From: Polyangia bacterium
Lineage (GTDB): Bacteria; Myxococcota_A; Polyangia; Fen-1088
NCBI GenBank assembly: GCA_036268875.1
Contig: DATATI010000046.1
Span: forward strand, 1 to 64,000
DNA length: 64,000 bases
Direction of reading: 5' to 3'
In this document: positions 20,355 to 29,428 of the stretch, piece after piece
Layout of the letters: every line of letters begins with the position of its first letter
Position numbering within the stretch: position 1 is the stretch's first letter
Translations under genes and position numbers: made by a program
The notes under the pieces: generated by a model
Told to the model about the DNA's origin: nothing
The model's database searches: none
What the model saw: only the letters and a program-made list of their open reading frames with translations

Positions 20355-22306
20355 CAAACGGCCTCCAAGAAAAATGCGGCGGCGCCTGGGATGCGCCACC
20401 CTTCGTCATCGGACTCCAGCGCCGGATTGCCGGCGCCGCCAAAGCGCGGATCTTCGCTGCCGACGACGATTTGCCAGCGACGGGCGGGCGGCGGCGCCAG
20501 CAACGGTTCGGGCGCCACGGCCATCTCGGCTTCGCCGCCGCCGTTGACCAGCAGCAAGCGATCACCGGCGCCGGCGTTATTGCTCGACGCCTCAACCGTA
20601 AGCCCCATGGGCATCTGGGCGAAATAGCGCAGGAGGAAACATCCCGGACCCAACACCGCGCCGTCAACCCGCCCCGCCCCGGCGTTCACCGCACGGATGA
20701 TCGGGTCAGCGGCGCGCAGGCGCAGCAGCGCGCCGTGCAGGGCCAGCGATTGCTGGCCGCGTTCACCATCGCGCTCGCTCCAGTCCAGCCACGACGATTC
20801 GAACGTGCTGCGCGCGGCGGGATCCGGCAGCAGCCTTTGCACCGCCGGCGACGCCGCGCTGGGAAACTGAGCCATGAAGGCCGCGCGCCCCTCGCGCACC
20901 AGCGTGGCCAGCTCGGGATGGTGATCGGCGAAGTAACGAAACCGCCTGGTGGAAGCCCATTCTTGGCCCTGGAACAGCATCGGCGTCCACGGCCCCAGCA
21001 AAAGCAGCGTGGTCAGCGCCCGCCGCACGCCGGGCGCGCTGACGTCGCCAAGCCGCTGCCCGCCGGCCGAGTTCGCCACCTGATCGTGGTTCTCCAAAAA
21101 CGCGATGAAGGCACGCGCCGGGATTCCCGCCGTCGACGTCCCCCGCCTTTTCTTCTGCCAGCGATAGCGCTGGCCCTGGTACAGATAGCCGTACTTCGCC
21201 GCCGAGATGAACTCCTGCGGCGACCCCAGATAGTCGGTGTAATACGCCTCGCGCCGGCCGGTCAGGGCCACCAAGGCCGTGTGGTGCAAGTCGTCGTTCC
21301 ACAATCCGTCGAGGCCCAAGCCGCCGTCTTCGGCTGCGCGCACGAAGCGCGTCTCCTGGGTTTCATTTTCGGCCACCACCGTCACCGTGCGTGCGCCGGC
21401 CGCGGTGCGCGCCCGCCGGGTCAGCGCCGCCACCACATGGTCGTCGGATTGATCGCAGATGGTCTGGGTGGCGTCCAGACGCAGGCCGTCCAGATGGTAC
21501 TCGTCGATCCAGTAGCCGGCGTTTTCGATCACCAGCTGGCGCACCGGGCCCGAACCGGGCCCGTCGAAGTTGACGGCGTTGCCCCACTCGGTCGCCGTCT
21601 TGGACAGATAGTGCGGCGAAAACGCCGGCAGGTGATTACCGTCGGGACCGAAGTGGTTGTAGACGACGTCCAGGAGCACCGCCAGGCCCAGCGCGTGCGC
21701 TTCGTCGACGAACTGACGAAAGTCGTCGGGGCGGCCGTAGTGATGATAAGGCGCGAAAAGCTGGACGCCGTCATAACCCCAGCCGAACGCGCCGGGAAAT
21801 TCGGCCACCGGCATCACCTCGACCGTGGTCACGCCCAGCTCTTTCAGCGGCGCCAACTTTTGCGCGGCAGCGGCCCAGGTGCCGGCGGGGGTCAGCGTGC
21901 CGACGTGCAGCTCGTAGATCACCTGTCCCGCCAGGGGCAGCCCGGCCCATCCGCGATCGCGCCAGGCGTAGCCTCCGGGATCGATCACCTCCGACGGGCC
22001 ATGCGGGCCGCGCGGCTGAAAGCGCGACGCCGGATCGGGCAGCGGCACCTCGTCGTCGTCCAGACGATAGCGATAAAGGACGCCGGCCTGCAGATTCGCG
22101 CCCAGGCCAGACCAGAAGCCGCCATTTTCACGCTGCAGATCGATGATCGGCCCGCTCTCCACCGCCACCGACACATGCCGGCGGTCTGGTGCCCAGACCC
22201 GGAAGTGAACACCGCCGGCGGCCACTTCGGCGCCGACAGACAGCCGGCGGGCCGCCGGCGGAGGCCAACGATTGTCGCCGCGATCTTTTTCGTGGGCTCC
22301 GCTCAT
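20354..22306 (-). CDS. treZ: Malto-oligosyltrehalose trehalohydrolase (TreZ, GH13_10)
   Basis: TreZ releases trehalose from the maltooligosyl-trehalose made by TreY. The 650 residues start with a CBM48-like domain (VHFRVWAPDRRHVSVAVE). The GH13 barrel follows: YELHVGTLTPAGTW, VVYNHFGPDGNHL (region I), DGLRLDATQTI (nucleophile Asp), VVAENE (acid/base Glu) and FLENHDQVAN (stabilising Asp). It is first of the sugar genes in its operon, 20 bases after a small acidic-protein gene, and coupled to treX-malQ. The partner treY lies 6 kb away on the same strand, beyond the YihY and brnTA genes. Confidence 0.95.
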   Translation of the reverse strand: MSGAHEKDRGDNRWPPPAARRLSVGAEVAAGGVHFRVWAPDRRHVSVAVESGPIIDLQRENGGFWSGLGANLQAGVLYRYRLDDDEVPLPDPASRFQPRGPHGPSEVIDPGGYAWRDRGWAGLPLAGQVIYELHVGTLTPAGTWAAAAQKLAPLKELGVTTVEVMPVAEFPGAFGWGYDGVQLFAPYHHYGRPDDFRQFVDEAHALGLAVLLDVVYNHFGPDGNHLPAFSPHYLSKTATEWGNAVNFDGPGSGPVRQLVIENAGYWIDEYHLDGLRLDATQTICDQSDDHVVAALTRRARTAAGARTVTVVAENETQETRFVRAAEDGGLGLDGLWNDDLHHTALVALTGRREAYYTDYLGSPQEFISAAKYGYLYQGQRYRWQKKRRGTSTAGIPARAFIAFLENHDQVANSAGGQRLGDVSAPGVRRALTTLLLLGPWTPMLFQGQEWASTRRFRYFADHHPELATLVREGRAAFMAQFPSAASPAVQRLLPDPAARSTFESSWLDWSERDGERGQQSLALHGALLRLRAADPIIRAVNAGAGRVDGAVLGPGCFLLRYFAQMPMGLTVEASSNNAGAGDRLLLVNGGGEAEMAVAPEPLLAPPPARRWQIVVGSEDPRFGGAGNPALESDDEGWRIPGAAAFFLEAV

Positions 22307-22326
22307 GCGCAGGTGCCGGGCGCTTC

Positions 22327-22818
22327 TTAACGCCGCCGGCCCGGCACGCGCCCCGCCGCCTGAATGTCGACGATCTGATCCGGCTCCAGCGTGTCGTCGT
22401 CGAGGAGGGTGTCCACCAACGTGTCGCCATCTTCACCGGCGTCGATCTGTTCGTCGTAAGTCGGACTGGCCAGCAGGCCGCCGACAGCGCGCGGCAGGGG
22501 TTCTGCCTCGGCGTCGACGGGATTGCTGCCGTCGGTGCCGGGCGCCAGCTCTTCCGAGGCGTGGGTCTCGACGAACGGCCCACCGATGTCCTCGGCCACG
22601 TCGGCGTTCAGGGCGTCTTCGGCCGGCGTGTCGCCGCCGGTCACCGATTGCACAAACTCTTCGCCCATTTCCTCGGCCAGATCGTCGGGCGCCCGCGCCG
22701 GGCCGTCTTCGGGATCGGGGAAGAATGCGTTGCCGTCGTCGCTGCGGCCTTTGGGACCGGCCGCTTCAGGTCGGCGGGGGCGATTGCTTGGCGTTCTGGT
22801 ACGAGCGGAAGCTTTCAT
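22327..22818 (-). CDS. Acidic hypothetical protein upstream of treZ
   Basis: This 163-residue, Asp/Glu-rich protein has no family I recognise. It has a basic N-terminus (MKASARTRTPSNRPRR), then a long acidic region with segments such as DDLAEEMGEEFVQSVTGGD and EDIGGPFVETHASEELAPG, and a basic VPGRRR end. There is no signal peptide or membrane segment; much of it should be disordered. The ATG at 22818 has GGAATGGG upstream. The 20-base gap to treZ suggests cotranscription. Confidence 0.6.
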   Translation of the reverse strand: MKASARTRTPSNRPRRPEAAGPKGRSDDGNAFFPDPEDGPARAPDDLAEEMGEEFVQSVTGGDTPAEDALNADVAEDIGGPFVETHASEELAPGTDGSNPVDAEAEPLPRAVGGLLASPTYDEQIDAGEDGDTLVDTLLDDDTLEPDQIVDIQAAGRVPGRRR

Positions 22819-22961
22819 GTCCCATTCCTTTCGGTTGCGCTGACTGGCATCTCCCACTGCGAACGTAGTCACGCCCGACCAGAAAACGACCGGCCGCCGT
22901 CAGGTCCCTTCCCGAAACGAACGTTTCTCGGTCTGCCGCCTGGGAAAATTGGAACTTGCTC

Positions 22962-22990
22962 TTGTTCGGCTGCCCAACACGCCCTAGATT
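22962..22990 (+). promoter_or_regulatory. Candidate sigma-70 promoter for the response-regulator operon
   Basis: TTGTTC (22962-22967) and TAGATT (22985-22990) are separated by exactly 17 bases. The GTG start of the response regulator is at 23000, only ten bases after the -10 box, and no Shine-Dalgarno sequence lies between. If the promoter is real, the transcript would begin within a few bases of the start codon. Confidence 0.4.
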
Positions 22991-22999
22991 TTCAGTTTC

Positions 23000-23392
23000 G
23001 TGTCTGCCCAAATCAGCGCGCCCCGACGGATTCTCATCGTGGAAGACAGCGAAGACGTCCGCGAGGTGCTGCAAGAGCTGCTGCAGATGGAAGGCCACCA
23101 GGTCGATACCGCGATGGACGGCACCGCCGCGCTGGAGATGGCGCCCCGCTTTGATCCTAACATCGTGCTGATCGACATCGGCCTGCCGGGAATCAGCGGA
23201 TACGACGTCGCCCGCGGCCTGCGCGCGCAGTTCGGCGAGACCGTCACGCTGATCGCCCTGACCGGTTTTGATTCGCCCGAAGATCGCCAGCGGATCGTCG
23301 AAGCGAGATTCAACGCCCACCTGGTCAAGCCGATCGAACCCGGCGCGCTGGAGCGACTGATCGCCGGCGACCTTGCCCCCGCGGCGGGTTAG
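23000..23392 (+). CDS. Single-domain (CheY-like) response regulator
   Basis: This is a 130-residue receiver domain without output domain. It has the acidic pair E15/D16 (ILIVEDSEDVRE), phospho-acceptor D59 (IVLIDIGLPGISGYD), switch Thr in LIALTGFD and Lys in AHLVKPIEPG. The GTG start is the only one possible before the domain and has no ribosome site. It lies 30 bases upstream of a hybrid kinase gene on the same strand. That kinase ends in a similar receiver (LPKPVDPAELV), so a shared relay is plausible. Confidence 0.92.
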   Translation: MSAQISAPRRILIVEDSEDVREVLQELLQMEGHQVDTAMDGTAALEMAPRFDPNIVLIDIGLPGISGYDVARGLRAQFGETVTLIALTGFDSPEDRQRIVEARFNAHLVKPIEPGALERLIAGDLAPAAG

Positions 23393-23422
23393 CGCGCAAC
23401 GTAATCCAAAAGGATCCGCGGG

Positions 23423-26400
23423 ATGAACAGCGGGGCGACGGCGGGCAGCGCCGACAAGCGATCCAATCTCCGCGCCTTCGGTCTGGGCGGCGCGATCGCG
23501 GTCATCATCACCCTGGTCAAGCTGGCCTTCGGTCCCCACCTGGGCCGGGAGGCGCCGCTTTCCCTGTTCGGCGTGGGGATCGTGCTGGCCGGATGGAGAG
23601 GCGGCGCGCGTGCCGCCGCCGTGACCACCGTCTTGGCGAGCCTTTCATGCCTGTTTTTTTTCCTGGGCTCGCCCGGCGTTTCGTTGTTGGCTGATCCGCC
23701 CATCCTGTTGCAGCTTGGCGCCCTGTTGATCGAAGGGACGGCGATCAGCGCCATCGCCGGCCTGGTCGCGCGCGGCCGGGCCCTGGCCGAAACGACGGCC
23801 GAGCGGGTCCAGCGGCTGCAAACCTTGACCGCCGCCCTGGCGGTGGCCCGGTCGGCCGAGGAAGTCGGCGACGTGATGATTCATCAGGCCGTCGCCGTGC
23901 TGGGTCCGTCCACCGGCGCCCTGGCGGTGCTGCGCGACGACGGCAAGCTGGAGCTCCTGGCGCACCACGGACAGACCGCCGAGACGCTGCGGGCGTTCTC
24001 GATTTTTTCGCCCGACGATCCGTTGCCGGCAGCGCGCGCCTTTCGCAGCGGAAACGTCGAGTGGATCGAAGACCCGCAGACCTTCGCCGCCGCCTATCCG
24101 TTGATGGTCCGCGACGAGGTGCACGGCAAGGCCGCCGCGGTCAGCTTTCCCCTGATCTCGTACGGGCGGGTGCTGGGCGCGACGACTTACCGTTTCGATC
24201 AACCGCGCCGCTTCGCGGAGCCCGAACGCGACCTGCTGCGGTCCTTCGCCTCCCTGGCCGCCCAGGCGCTGGATCGCGTGCTGACGGCCCAACGCGAGGC
24301 CGCCTTCCGGCAGCGGCTGGAGGCGCTGGACCAGCTTTCCACGGCGCTGGCTGCCGCCCAGACCCGCGAGGAGGTGGCGGCGGTGGTGGTCCAGCGCGGA
24401 ATGAAGGCGATGAGCGCCGACAGCTGCACGCTGTACGTGGTCGACGATGGCGACGGTTCGTTGGAATTAATCGGTGACAGCGGCGTGGCGCCGGAGATCG
24501 TCCGACGTATCAGCCGCATCCCCCGCGATTCCGCCAACCCGGTAGCCTCGACCCTGAGCAGCGCCAAGCCGTTGTGGGCGGAGAGCGAAGAGGAATACCA
24601 GGCGATGATCCCGGGGCTGGCGTCGTCGTCGGGCGCGCGGGCGAAAGCCTTCTGGAGTTTTCCGCTGATCGTCGAGGGCCAGCCCTTCGGCCTTCTGGGC
24701 ATGGGCTTTTACGAAGGCCGGAGATTTCCGGCCGAGGAGCGGGCCTTCATCCAGACCTTCACCGGACACTGCGCGCAGGCGTTGCGGCGATCGCAGCGCC
24801 TGGAAACCGAACGGACCTCGCGTCGGGCGGCGGAGCGGGCGCAGGTGTCGCTGGCCACCACCTTGCGCAGCATCGGCGACGCCGTGATCACCACCGACGC
24901 CGATGGCCTGGTCACCTTCATGAACCCGGTGGCCGAACAGCTGACCGGCTGGCGCCAGGAGGACGCCCACGGCAAACCCCTGCCCGCGGTGTTCCGCATC
25001 GTCGACGAGGGCTCGCGGCAGGAGGCGCAAAGCCCGGTCGATCGCGTGCTGCGCCAAGGCGGGGTCGTCGGCCTGGCGAATCACACCTTGCTTTTGGGTT
25101 TGAACACCGGACAAGAGACGCCCATCGACCACAGCGGCGCGCCCATCCGCGACGGCGCCGGCGAGATCCAGGGTGTGGTGCTGGTGTTCCGCGACGTGCG
25201 AGCGAAGAAGGACGACGAAGCGCGCCGGGCCTTCGCCGCCGACGTCGTGACCATGCTGGGCACGTCGCTGGATCGCGAGGCGACGCTGGGCAAGCTGGCG
25301 CAGGCGGTGGTGCCGCGGCTGGCCGACTGGTGTGCCGTGGACATCGTCGATGGCGCCGATGGTCGGCCACGGCGCCTGGCTGTCACTCACGTCGACCCGG
25401 CCAAGGTCGAGCTCGCCCACGAGCTGGCCCGGCGATTTCCCGAGCCGCCCCATTCACCGACCGGCGTCTTCAAGGTGCTGCGCACCGGCCAGTCCGAGTT
25501 TTATCCCACCATCACCGAAGAGATGATCCGGCGTGGCGCCCGCGGCGACCAGCACGCCCGGATCCTGCTGGATCTGCAGCTGCGGTCGCTGATGATCGTA
25601 CCGCTGCTGGCGCGCGGGCGGACGCTGGGCGCGCTGACCTTCGTCTCGGCTGAATCGGGCCGCACCTATGGCGCCGATGATCTGGCCTTCGCCGAGGATC
25701 TGGCCCGGCGGGCCGCCGTGGCCATCGACAACGCCCAGCTTTACAGCGCCGAACAGCACGCTCGCCGCGCTGCCGACGTGGCCAACCGCGCGAAGGACGA
25801 ATTTCTGGCCACCGTCAGCCACGAGCTGCGCACCCCACTGACCGCGATCCTGGGCTGGTCGCGCCTGATGGCCCGCGGCGGTCTGGACCAGATCCGACAG
25901 ACCAAAGCCGTCACCACCATCGAACGAAACGCTCTGGCCATGGTCCAGTTGATCGAGGACCTGCTGGACATCTCGCGCATCATCAGCGGACGGTTGCGCC
26001 TGGACGTGCAACCCGTCGAGCTGCCGCAGGTCATCGCCGCGGCGGTCGATTCGGTGAGGCCCGCCATCGACGCCAAAGGACTGTCGCTGCAGGTGCAGGA
26101 GAACTCTGACGTCACCATCACCGTCGGCGATCCGACCCGCCTGCAGCAGGTGATGTGGAACCTGTTGTCCAACGCCGTGAAGTTCACGCCCAAGGCCGGC
26201 CGCATCGGCGTGAATCTGCAACGCAAGGAATCCTGGCTGGTGGTCAGCGTCAGCGACACCGGCAAGGGCATCGAGCCGGCTTTCCTGCCGCACGTCTTCG
26301 ATCCTTTTCGCCAGGCTGACAGCACCATCCGGCGCGCCCACGGGGGTCTCGGCCTGGGCCTGGCCATCACCCGCCAACTGGTCGAGCTGCACGGCGGATC

Positions 26401-26956
26401 GATCGCCGTGAACAGCGCAGGCGAGGGGCACGGCACCACCTTTCAGGTCACCTTGCCGATCAGCGCCGTGCGGGCCGATCCCGAGGCGGTGCCGCAAAGC
26501 CTGCGCGGGCGCGAACTCTCGCAGGCGACGTTCGACGTGCCGCCACAGCTGGCCGGATTGAAGGTGCTGGTGGTCGATGACGAGACCGACACCCGGCAAT
26601 TGATCAGGGCCATCTTGGAAAGCTGCAGCGTGCAGGTGGGCGAGGCGGCCAGCGTGGCCGAGGCCATCGCCGCGCTGGAGCAAGAGATCCCCGACGTCGT
26701 GATCTCGGACCTGGGAATGCCGGTCGAAGACGGGTATGTGTTGATTCGCAAGATCCGCGCGTTGCCGGCGGCGCGCGGTGGCAGCGTGCCGGTGATGGCC
26801 CTGACCGCGTTCACCCGAGCCGAGGATCGCCTGGCCGCCTTGAACGCCGGCTTCACGTTGCACCTGCCCAAGCCCGTCGATCCCGCTGAACTGGTGGCGG
26901 TGATGGCTGGCCTGCCCCGTTTCGGTCAGCGCGAGCGGGACGGCCAGCCGGCGTAA
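23423..26956 (+). CDS. Multi-sensor hybrid histidine kinase (TM-GAF-GAF-PAS-GAF-HisKA-HATPase-REC)
   Basis: This 1177-residue membrane kinase has, in order: an N-terminal membrane region of three or four helices resembling DUF4118/KdpD sensors (about residues 20-115); two GAF domains (about 135-445); a PAS domain (about 470-590, ITTDADGLVTFMNPVAEQLTGW); a third GAF (about 610-770); HisKA with His800 (EFLATVSHELRTPLTAILGW); HATPase (about 900-1010, NLLSNAVKFTP, DTGKGIEPAFLPHVFDPF, GGLGLGLAI); and a receiver with phospho-acceptor D1096 (VVISDLGMPVEDGY). The signal is unknown; the repeated GAFs suggest small-molecule or redox sensing. AAAAGGA precedes the ATG. It follows the single-domain regulator and precedes a Ser/Thr kinase gene. 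Confidence 0.95.
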   Translation: MNSGATAGSADKRSNLRAFGLGGAIAVIITLVKLAFGPHLGREAPLSLFGVGIVLAGWRGGARAAAVTTVLASLSCLFFFLGSPGVSLLADPPILLQLGALLIEGTAISAIAGLVARGRALAETTAERVQRLQTLTAALAVARSAEEVGDVMIHQAVAVLGPSTGALAVLRDDGKLELLAHHGQTAETLRAFSIFSPDDPLPAARAFRSGNVEWIEDPQTFAAAYPLMVRDEVHGKAAAVSFPLISYGRVLGATTYRFDQPRRFAEPERDLLRSFASLAAQALDRVLTAQREAAFRQRLEALDQLSTALAAAQTREEVAAVVVQRGMKAMSADSCTLYVVDDGDGSLELIGDSGVAPEIVRRISRIPRDSANPVASTLSSAKPLWAESEEEYQAMIPGLASSSGARAKAFWSFPLIVEGQPFGLLGMGFYEGRRFPAEERAFIQTFTGHCAQALRRSQRLETERTSRRAAERAQVSLATTLRSIGDAVITTDADGLVTFMNPVAEQLTGWRQEDAHGKPLPAVFRIVDEGSRQEAQSPVDRVLRQGGVVGLANHTLLLGLNTGQETPIDHSGAPIRDGAGEIQGVVLVFRDVRAKKDDEARRAFAADVVTMLGTSLDREATLGKLAQAVVPRLADWCAVDIVDGADGRPRRLAVTHVDPAKVELAHELARRFPEPPHSPTGVFKVLRTGQSEFYPTITEEMIRRGARGDQHARILLDLQLRSLMIVPLLARGRTLGALTFVSAESGRTYGADDLAFAEDLARRAAVAIDNAQLYSAEQHARRAADVANRAKDEFLATVSHELRTPLTAILGWSRLMARGGLDQIRQTKAVTTIERNALAMVQLIEDLLDISRIISGRLRLDVQPVELPQVIAAAVDSVRPAIDAKGLSLQVQENSDVTITVGDPTRLQQVMWNLLSNAVKFTPKAGRIGVNLQRKESWLVVSVSDTGKGIEPAFLPHVFDPFRQADSTIRRAHGGLGLGLAITRQLVELHGGSIAVNSAGEGHGTTFQVTLPISAVRADPEAVPQSLRGRELSQATFDVPPQLAGLKVLVVDDETDTRQLIRAILESCSVQVGEAASVAEAIAALEQEIPDVVISDLGMPVEDGYVLIRKIRALPAARGGSVPVMALTAFTRAEDRLAALNAGFTLHLPKPVDPAELVAVMAGLPRFGQRERDGQPA

Positions 26957-27038
26957 GTTCGCTGCTCAGGTCGTTCCGTGATTTTCACCCGTTGTTTTCC
27001 GCCCAAGCATGCACAGCGTATCGGGAGACGGTCCCATA

Positions 27039-27959
27039 ATGGTTGGCAACACGATCGGCAATTATCGGGTAATGGCGCGGATCGCTCGTGGCGGGATGGG
27101 CGATGTCTTCCTGGCCGAGCACCAACGCATCGCTCGCCGGGCGGCCATCAAGGTGCTTCACCGCGACATCGTGCACGATCCGCAGATGCTGGCGCGCTTC
27201 TTCGACGAGGCCAAATCGACGTCGCTGATCAAGAACGACGGCATCGTGGAGATCTACGACGTCGACGTGGCCGCTGACGGCCGCGCGTACATCGTGATGG
27301 AGTACCTGCAGGGAGAGACCCTGGCGGCGCGGTTGCGGCGGCACGCTCGCCTGGCATGGACGGACGCCTGCAACATCGCCCGGCAGATCGCCGTGGCCGT
27401 CGGGGCGGCGCACGCCAAGGGCATCGTTCACCGCGATCTCAAGCCGGACAATATTTTTCTGGTCGCCGATCAGCTTGGCGGCAGCTCGATGACGGTGAAG
27501 GTGCTGGACTTCGGCATCGCCAAGCTGCTGGAGGGCAATCCGGCCCGGCCATATCACACCGCGCCTGGCGCCCTGGTCGGCACGCCCGAATACATGTCGC
27601 CCGAACAATGCTGCGGTCTTGGCTGGATCGATCAGCGCGCGGACATCTATGCCCTCGGCTGCGTGCTGTTCAAGATGATCCGCGGCCGCGCGCCGTTCGT
27701 CTCGCCGCGCACCCGCGAGGTGATCGCCGCGCAGATGTTCGAGGAGCCGCCGCCGCTGGACGACACCGGAAAGCTGGCGCCGCCCTGGTTGCACGATACC
27801 GTCGCCTGGATGCTGGCCAAGCAGCCGACCGATCGGCCGCAGTCGATGTCCGTGGTCGCCAAGGAGATGAGCCGCGGCCCCGGTTTTTGGCACCCGGCCT
27901 GGGCGTCGTTGTGGCGGCCCTGGCGGTCACCCAAACAGCAGCGTCCATCCCATTCTTGA
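27039..27959 (+). CDS. Soluble Hanks-type Ser/Thr protein kinase
   Basis: This protein of 306 residues is almost only a kinase domain. It shows the Gly-rich loop (IARGGMGDVF), the VAIK-like RRAAIKVL, the catalytic loop IVHRDLKPDNIF, the DFGIAK magnesium loop, and the activation-segment end GTPEYMSPEQ. No membrane segment follows, unlike the other two kinases in this window. I chose the ATG at 27039, next to GGGAG; an ATG at 27009 would add ten residues. Its stop overlaps the start region of an outer-membrane barrel gene, so the two are probably made together. Confidence 0.93.
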   Translation: MVGNTIGNYRVMARIARGGMGDVFLAEHQRIARRAAIKVLHRDIVHDPQMLARFFDEAKSTSLIKNDGIVEIYDVDVAADGRAYIVMEYLQGETLAARLRRHARLAWTDACNIARQIAVAVGAAHAKGIVHRDLKPDNIFLVADQLGGSSMTVKVLDFGIAKLLEGNPARPYHTAPGALVGTPEYMSPEQCCGLGWIDQRADIYALGCVLFKMIRGRAPFVSPRTREVIAAQMFEEPPPLDDTGKLAPPWLHDTVAWMLAKQPTDRPQSMSVVAKEMSRGPGFWHPAWASLWRPWRSPKQQRPSHS

Positions 27960-29206
27960 TCGCGCCCAAGGCGTTTCTGATCGCCGGGGTGATGACGTCG
28001 ATCGTGGCGGCCTCGATCTCGAGCCACGCCACGCCGGCCACGCCGCCACCCGGCGAAGCCCGCCGCGAGTTCAACCTGTTCCCGCTCGTGGGCGGCGACA
28101 GCGACGTGGGCATCGGCTTCGGACAGGTCAGCGACTGGGCAAAGCTTGGCGCCGAATGCCAGTCGTTCTGCTGGCGCCTCGAGACGGCGGCGTTCATCAG
28201 CTTCAAGCTGCGCGACGACAACAGCCGACTTATCGTTCCCTTCCAAGACTATTACCTGCTGTTCAGCCGGCCCAGCCTGGGCCCGGGCGGGCGCTTCCGC
28301 CTTGATCTGCGGGCTTCGTTCACCGACGAGACGACGCTGCTTTATTACGGCATCGGCAACGCCGCGCCCGAGCCGCCGCCCAGCACGCCGCTCGCCGCCG
28401 AGGAATACAAGCGCATCCACCCGACGGCGACGGCGCTGGGACGAGCGGCGCTGGGCAAGGATTGGTTCGTCGAAGGCGGACTGCAGTACACGCGCAACTG
28501 GCTGACGGTGGCGCCGGACAGCTTGCTGGCGCAAATGCAGGCCGGCTCGTCGCCGGCGGCGCCGTTCCTGAAAGGCAACTTCGCCGCGCCCCACGGCGTG
28601 GCGTTGATCGACATCGGTCTGCAGTACGACACGCGCGACAGCGAGATCGTCACCCGCGAGGGGATGTTCCACACCGCGCACCTGCGCATCAGCCCGCAGG
28701 TCGGCACCGCCCTGCCCTACGGCTATGAACAGCTGAACCTGACCGCGCGTTTCTTCTACACGCCGTGGCCACGCTGGCTGACCCTCTCGTGGCGGGTGGT
28801 CAATGATGTGATGGTCGGCTCCCCGCCGTTCTACGAGCTGGCCCGGTTCGAAGAGACGGCCGCCATCGGTGGCGTCAAAGGCGTGCGCGGCGTGCCGGCC
28901 CAGCGGTACTACGGCAAGGTCAAGCTGTTCCAGAATCTGGAGGCGCGCAGCGAGATCTTCCCGTTCACCATCGGGAACAAGCCGATGGTGCTGGGCGTGG
29001 CGTTGTTCGCCGACGCCGGCCGACTGTGGTCCGAGCTGGAAAAACGCCAAGACGATCTGGACGGCACCGGCTGGGGCATCAAATATGGCCTGGGCGGCGG
29101 CCTGCGTTTGCAACAAGGCCAGACGTTCGTGGTGCGCGCCGATCTGGCCTGGTCACCGGACGCCCATCCGATCGGCGCGTACTTCGCGGCCGGCGAGATT
29201 TTCTGA
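27956..29206 (+). CDS. BamA/TamA-like outer-membrane beta-barrel protein
   Basis: This is an outer-membrane protein of about 416 residues resembling the surface-antigen (D15/Omp85) barrel. It shows the opening FNLFPLVGGDSDVGIGFG, many amphipathic strands rich in aromatic residues, and a C-terminal part typical of Omp85 barrels (GGVKGVRGVPAQRYYGKVK, VLGVALFADAGRLW, then a short final strand ending FAAGEIF). POTRA domains are absent. A signal peptide is best given by a TTG start at 27956 (MIAPKAFLIAGVMTSIVAAS), which overlaps the kinase stop as TTGA. An internal ATG 36 bases later is the alternative. Start uncertain, family fairly sure. Confidence 0.78.
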   Translation: MIAPKAFLIAGVMTSIVAASISSHATPATPPPGEARREFNLFPLVGGDSDVGIGFGQVSDWAKLGAECQSFCWRLETAAFISFKLRDDNSRLIVPFQDYYLLFSRPSLGPGGRFRLDLRASFTDETTLLYYGIGNAAPEPPPSTPLAAEEYKRIHPTATALGRAALGKDWFVEGGLQYTRNWLTVAPDSLLAQMQAGSSPAAPFLKGNFAAPHGVALIDIGLQYDTRDSEIVTREGMFHTAHLRISPQVGTALPYGYEQLNLTARFFYTPWPRWLTLSWRVVNDVMVGSPPFYELARFEETAAIGGVKGVRGVPAQRYYGKVKLFQNLEARSEIFPFTIGNKPMVLGVALFADAGRLWSELEKRQDDLDGTGWGIKYGLGGGLRLQQGQTFVVRADLAWSPDAHPIGAYFAAGEIF

Positions 29207-29428
29207 CGCTGTCACAATGGCGATTGTCGCGCGCGGCGCGCGGCGGTCCGAGATCCTCTTCACACGCGCGACACCTGACCGCGACCGGGCGCTCGCCAAA
29301 ACGGTTCTGAAACGTCGCCGAGGCGCATCGCGCGCTCACTTACAGTGGCCGGCATTTCCTGGGCGACGTCCGCTTCTTCCGCGGCCGTCGTCGCCGTCAC
29401 TGAAGTCTCTGCGAAAAGGACACAGCCA

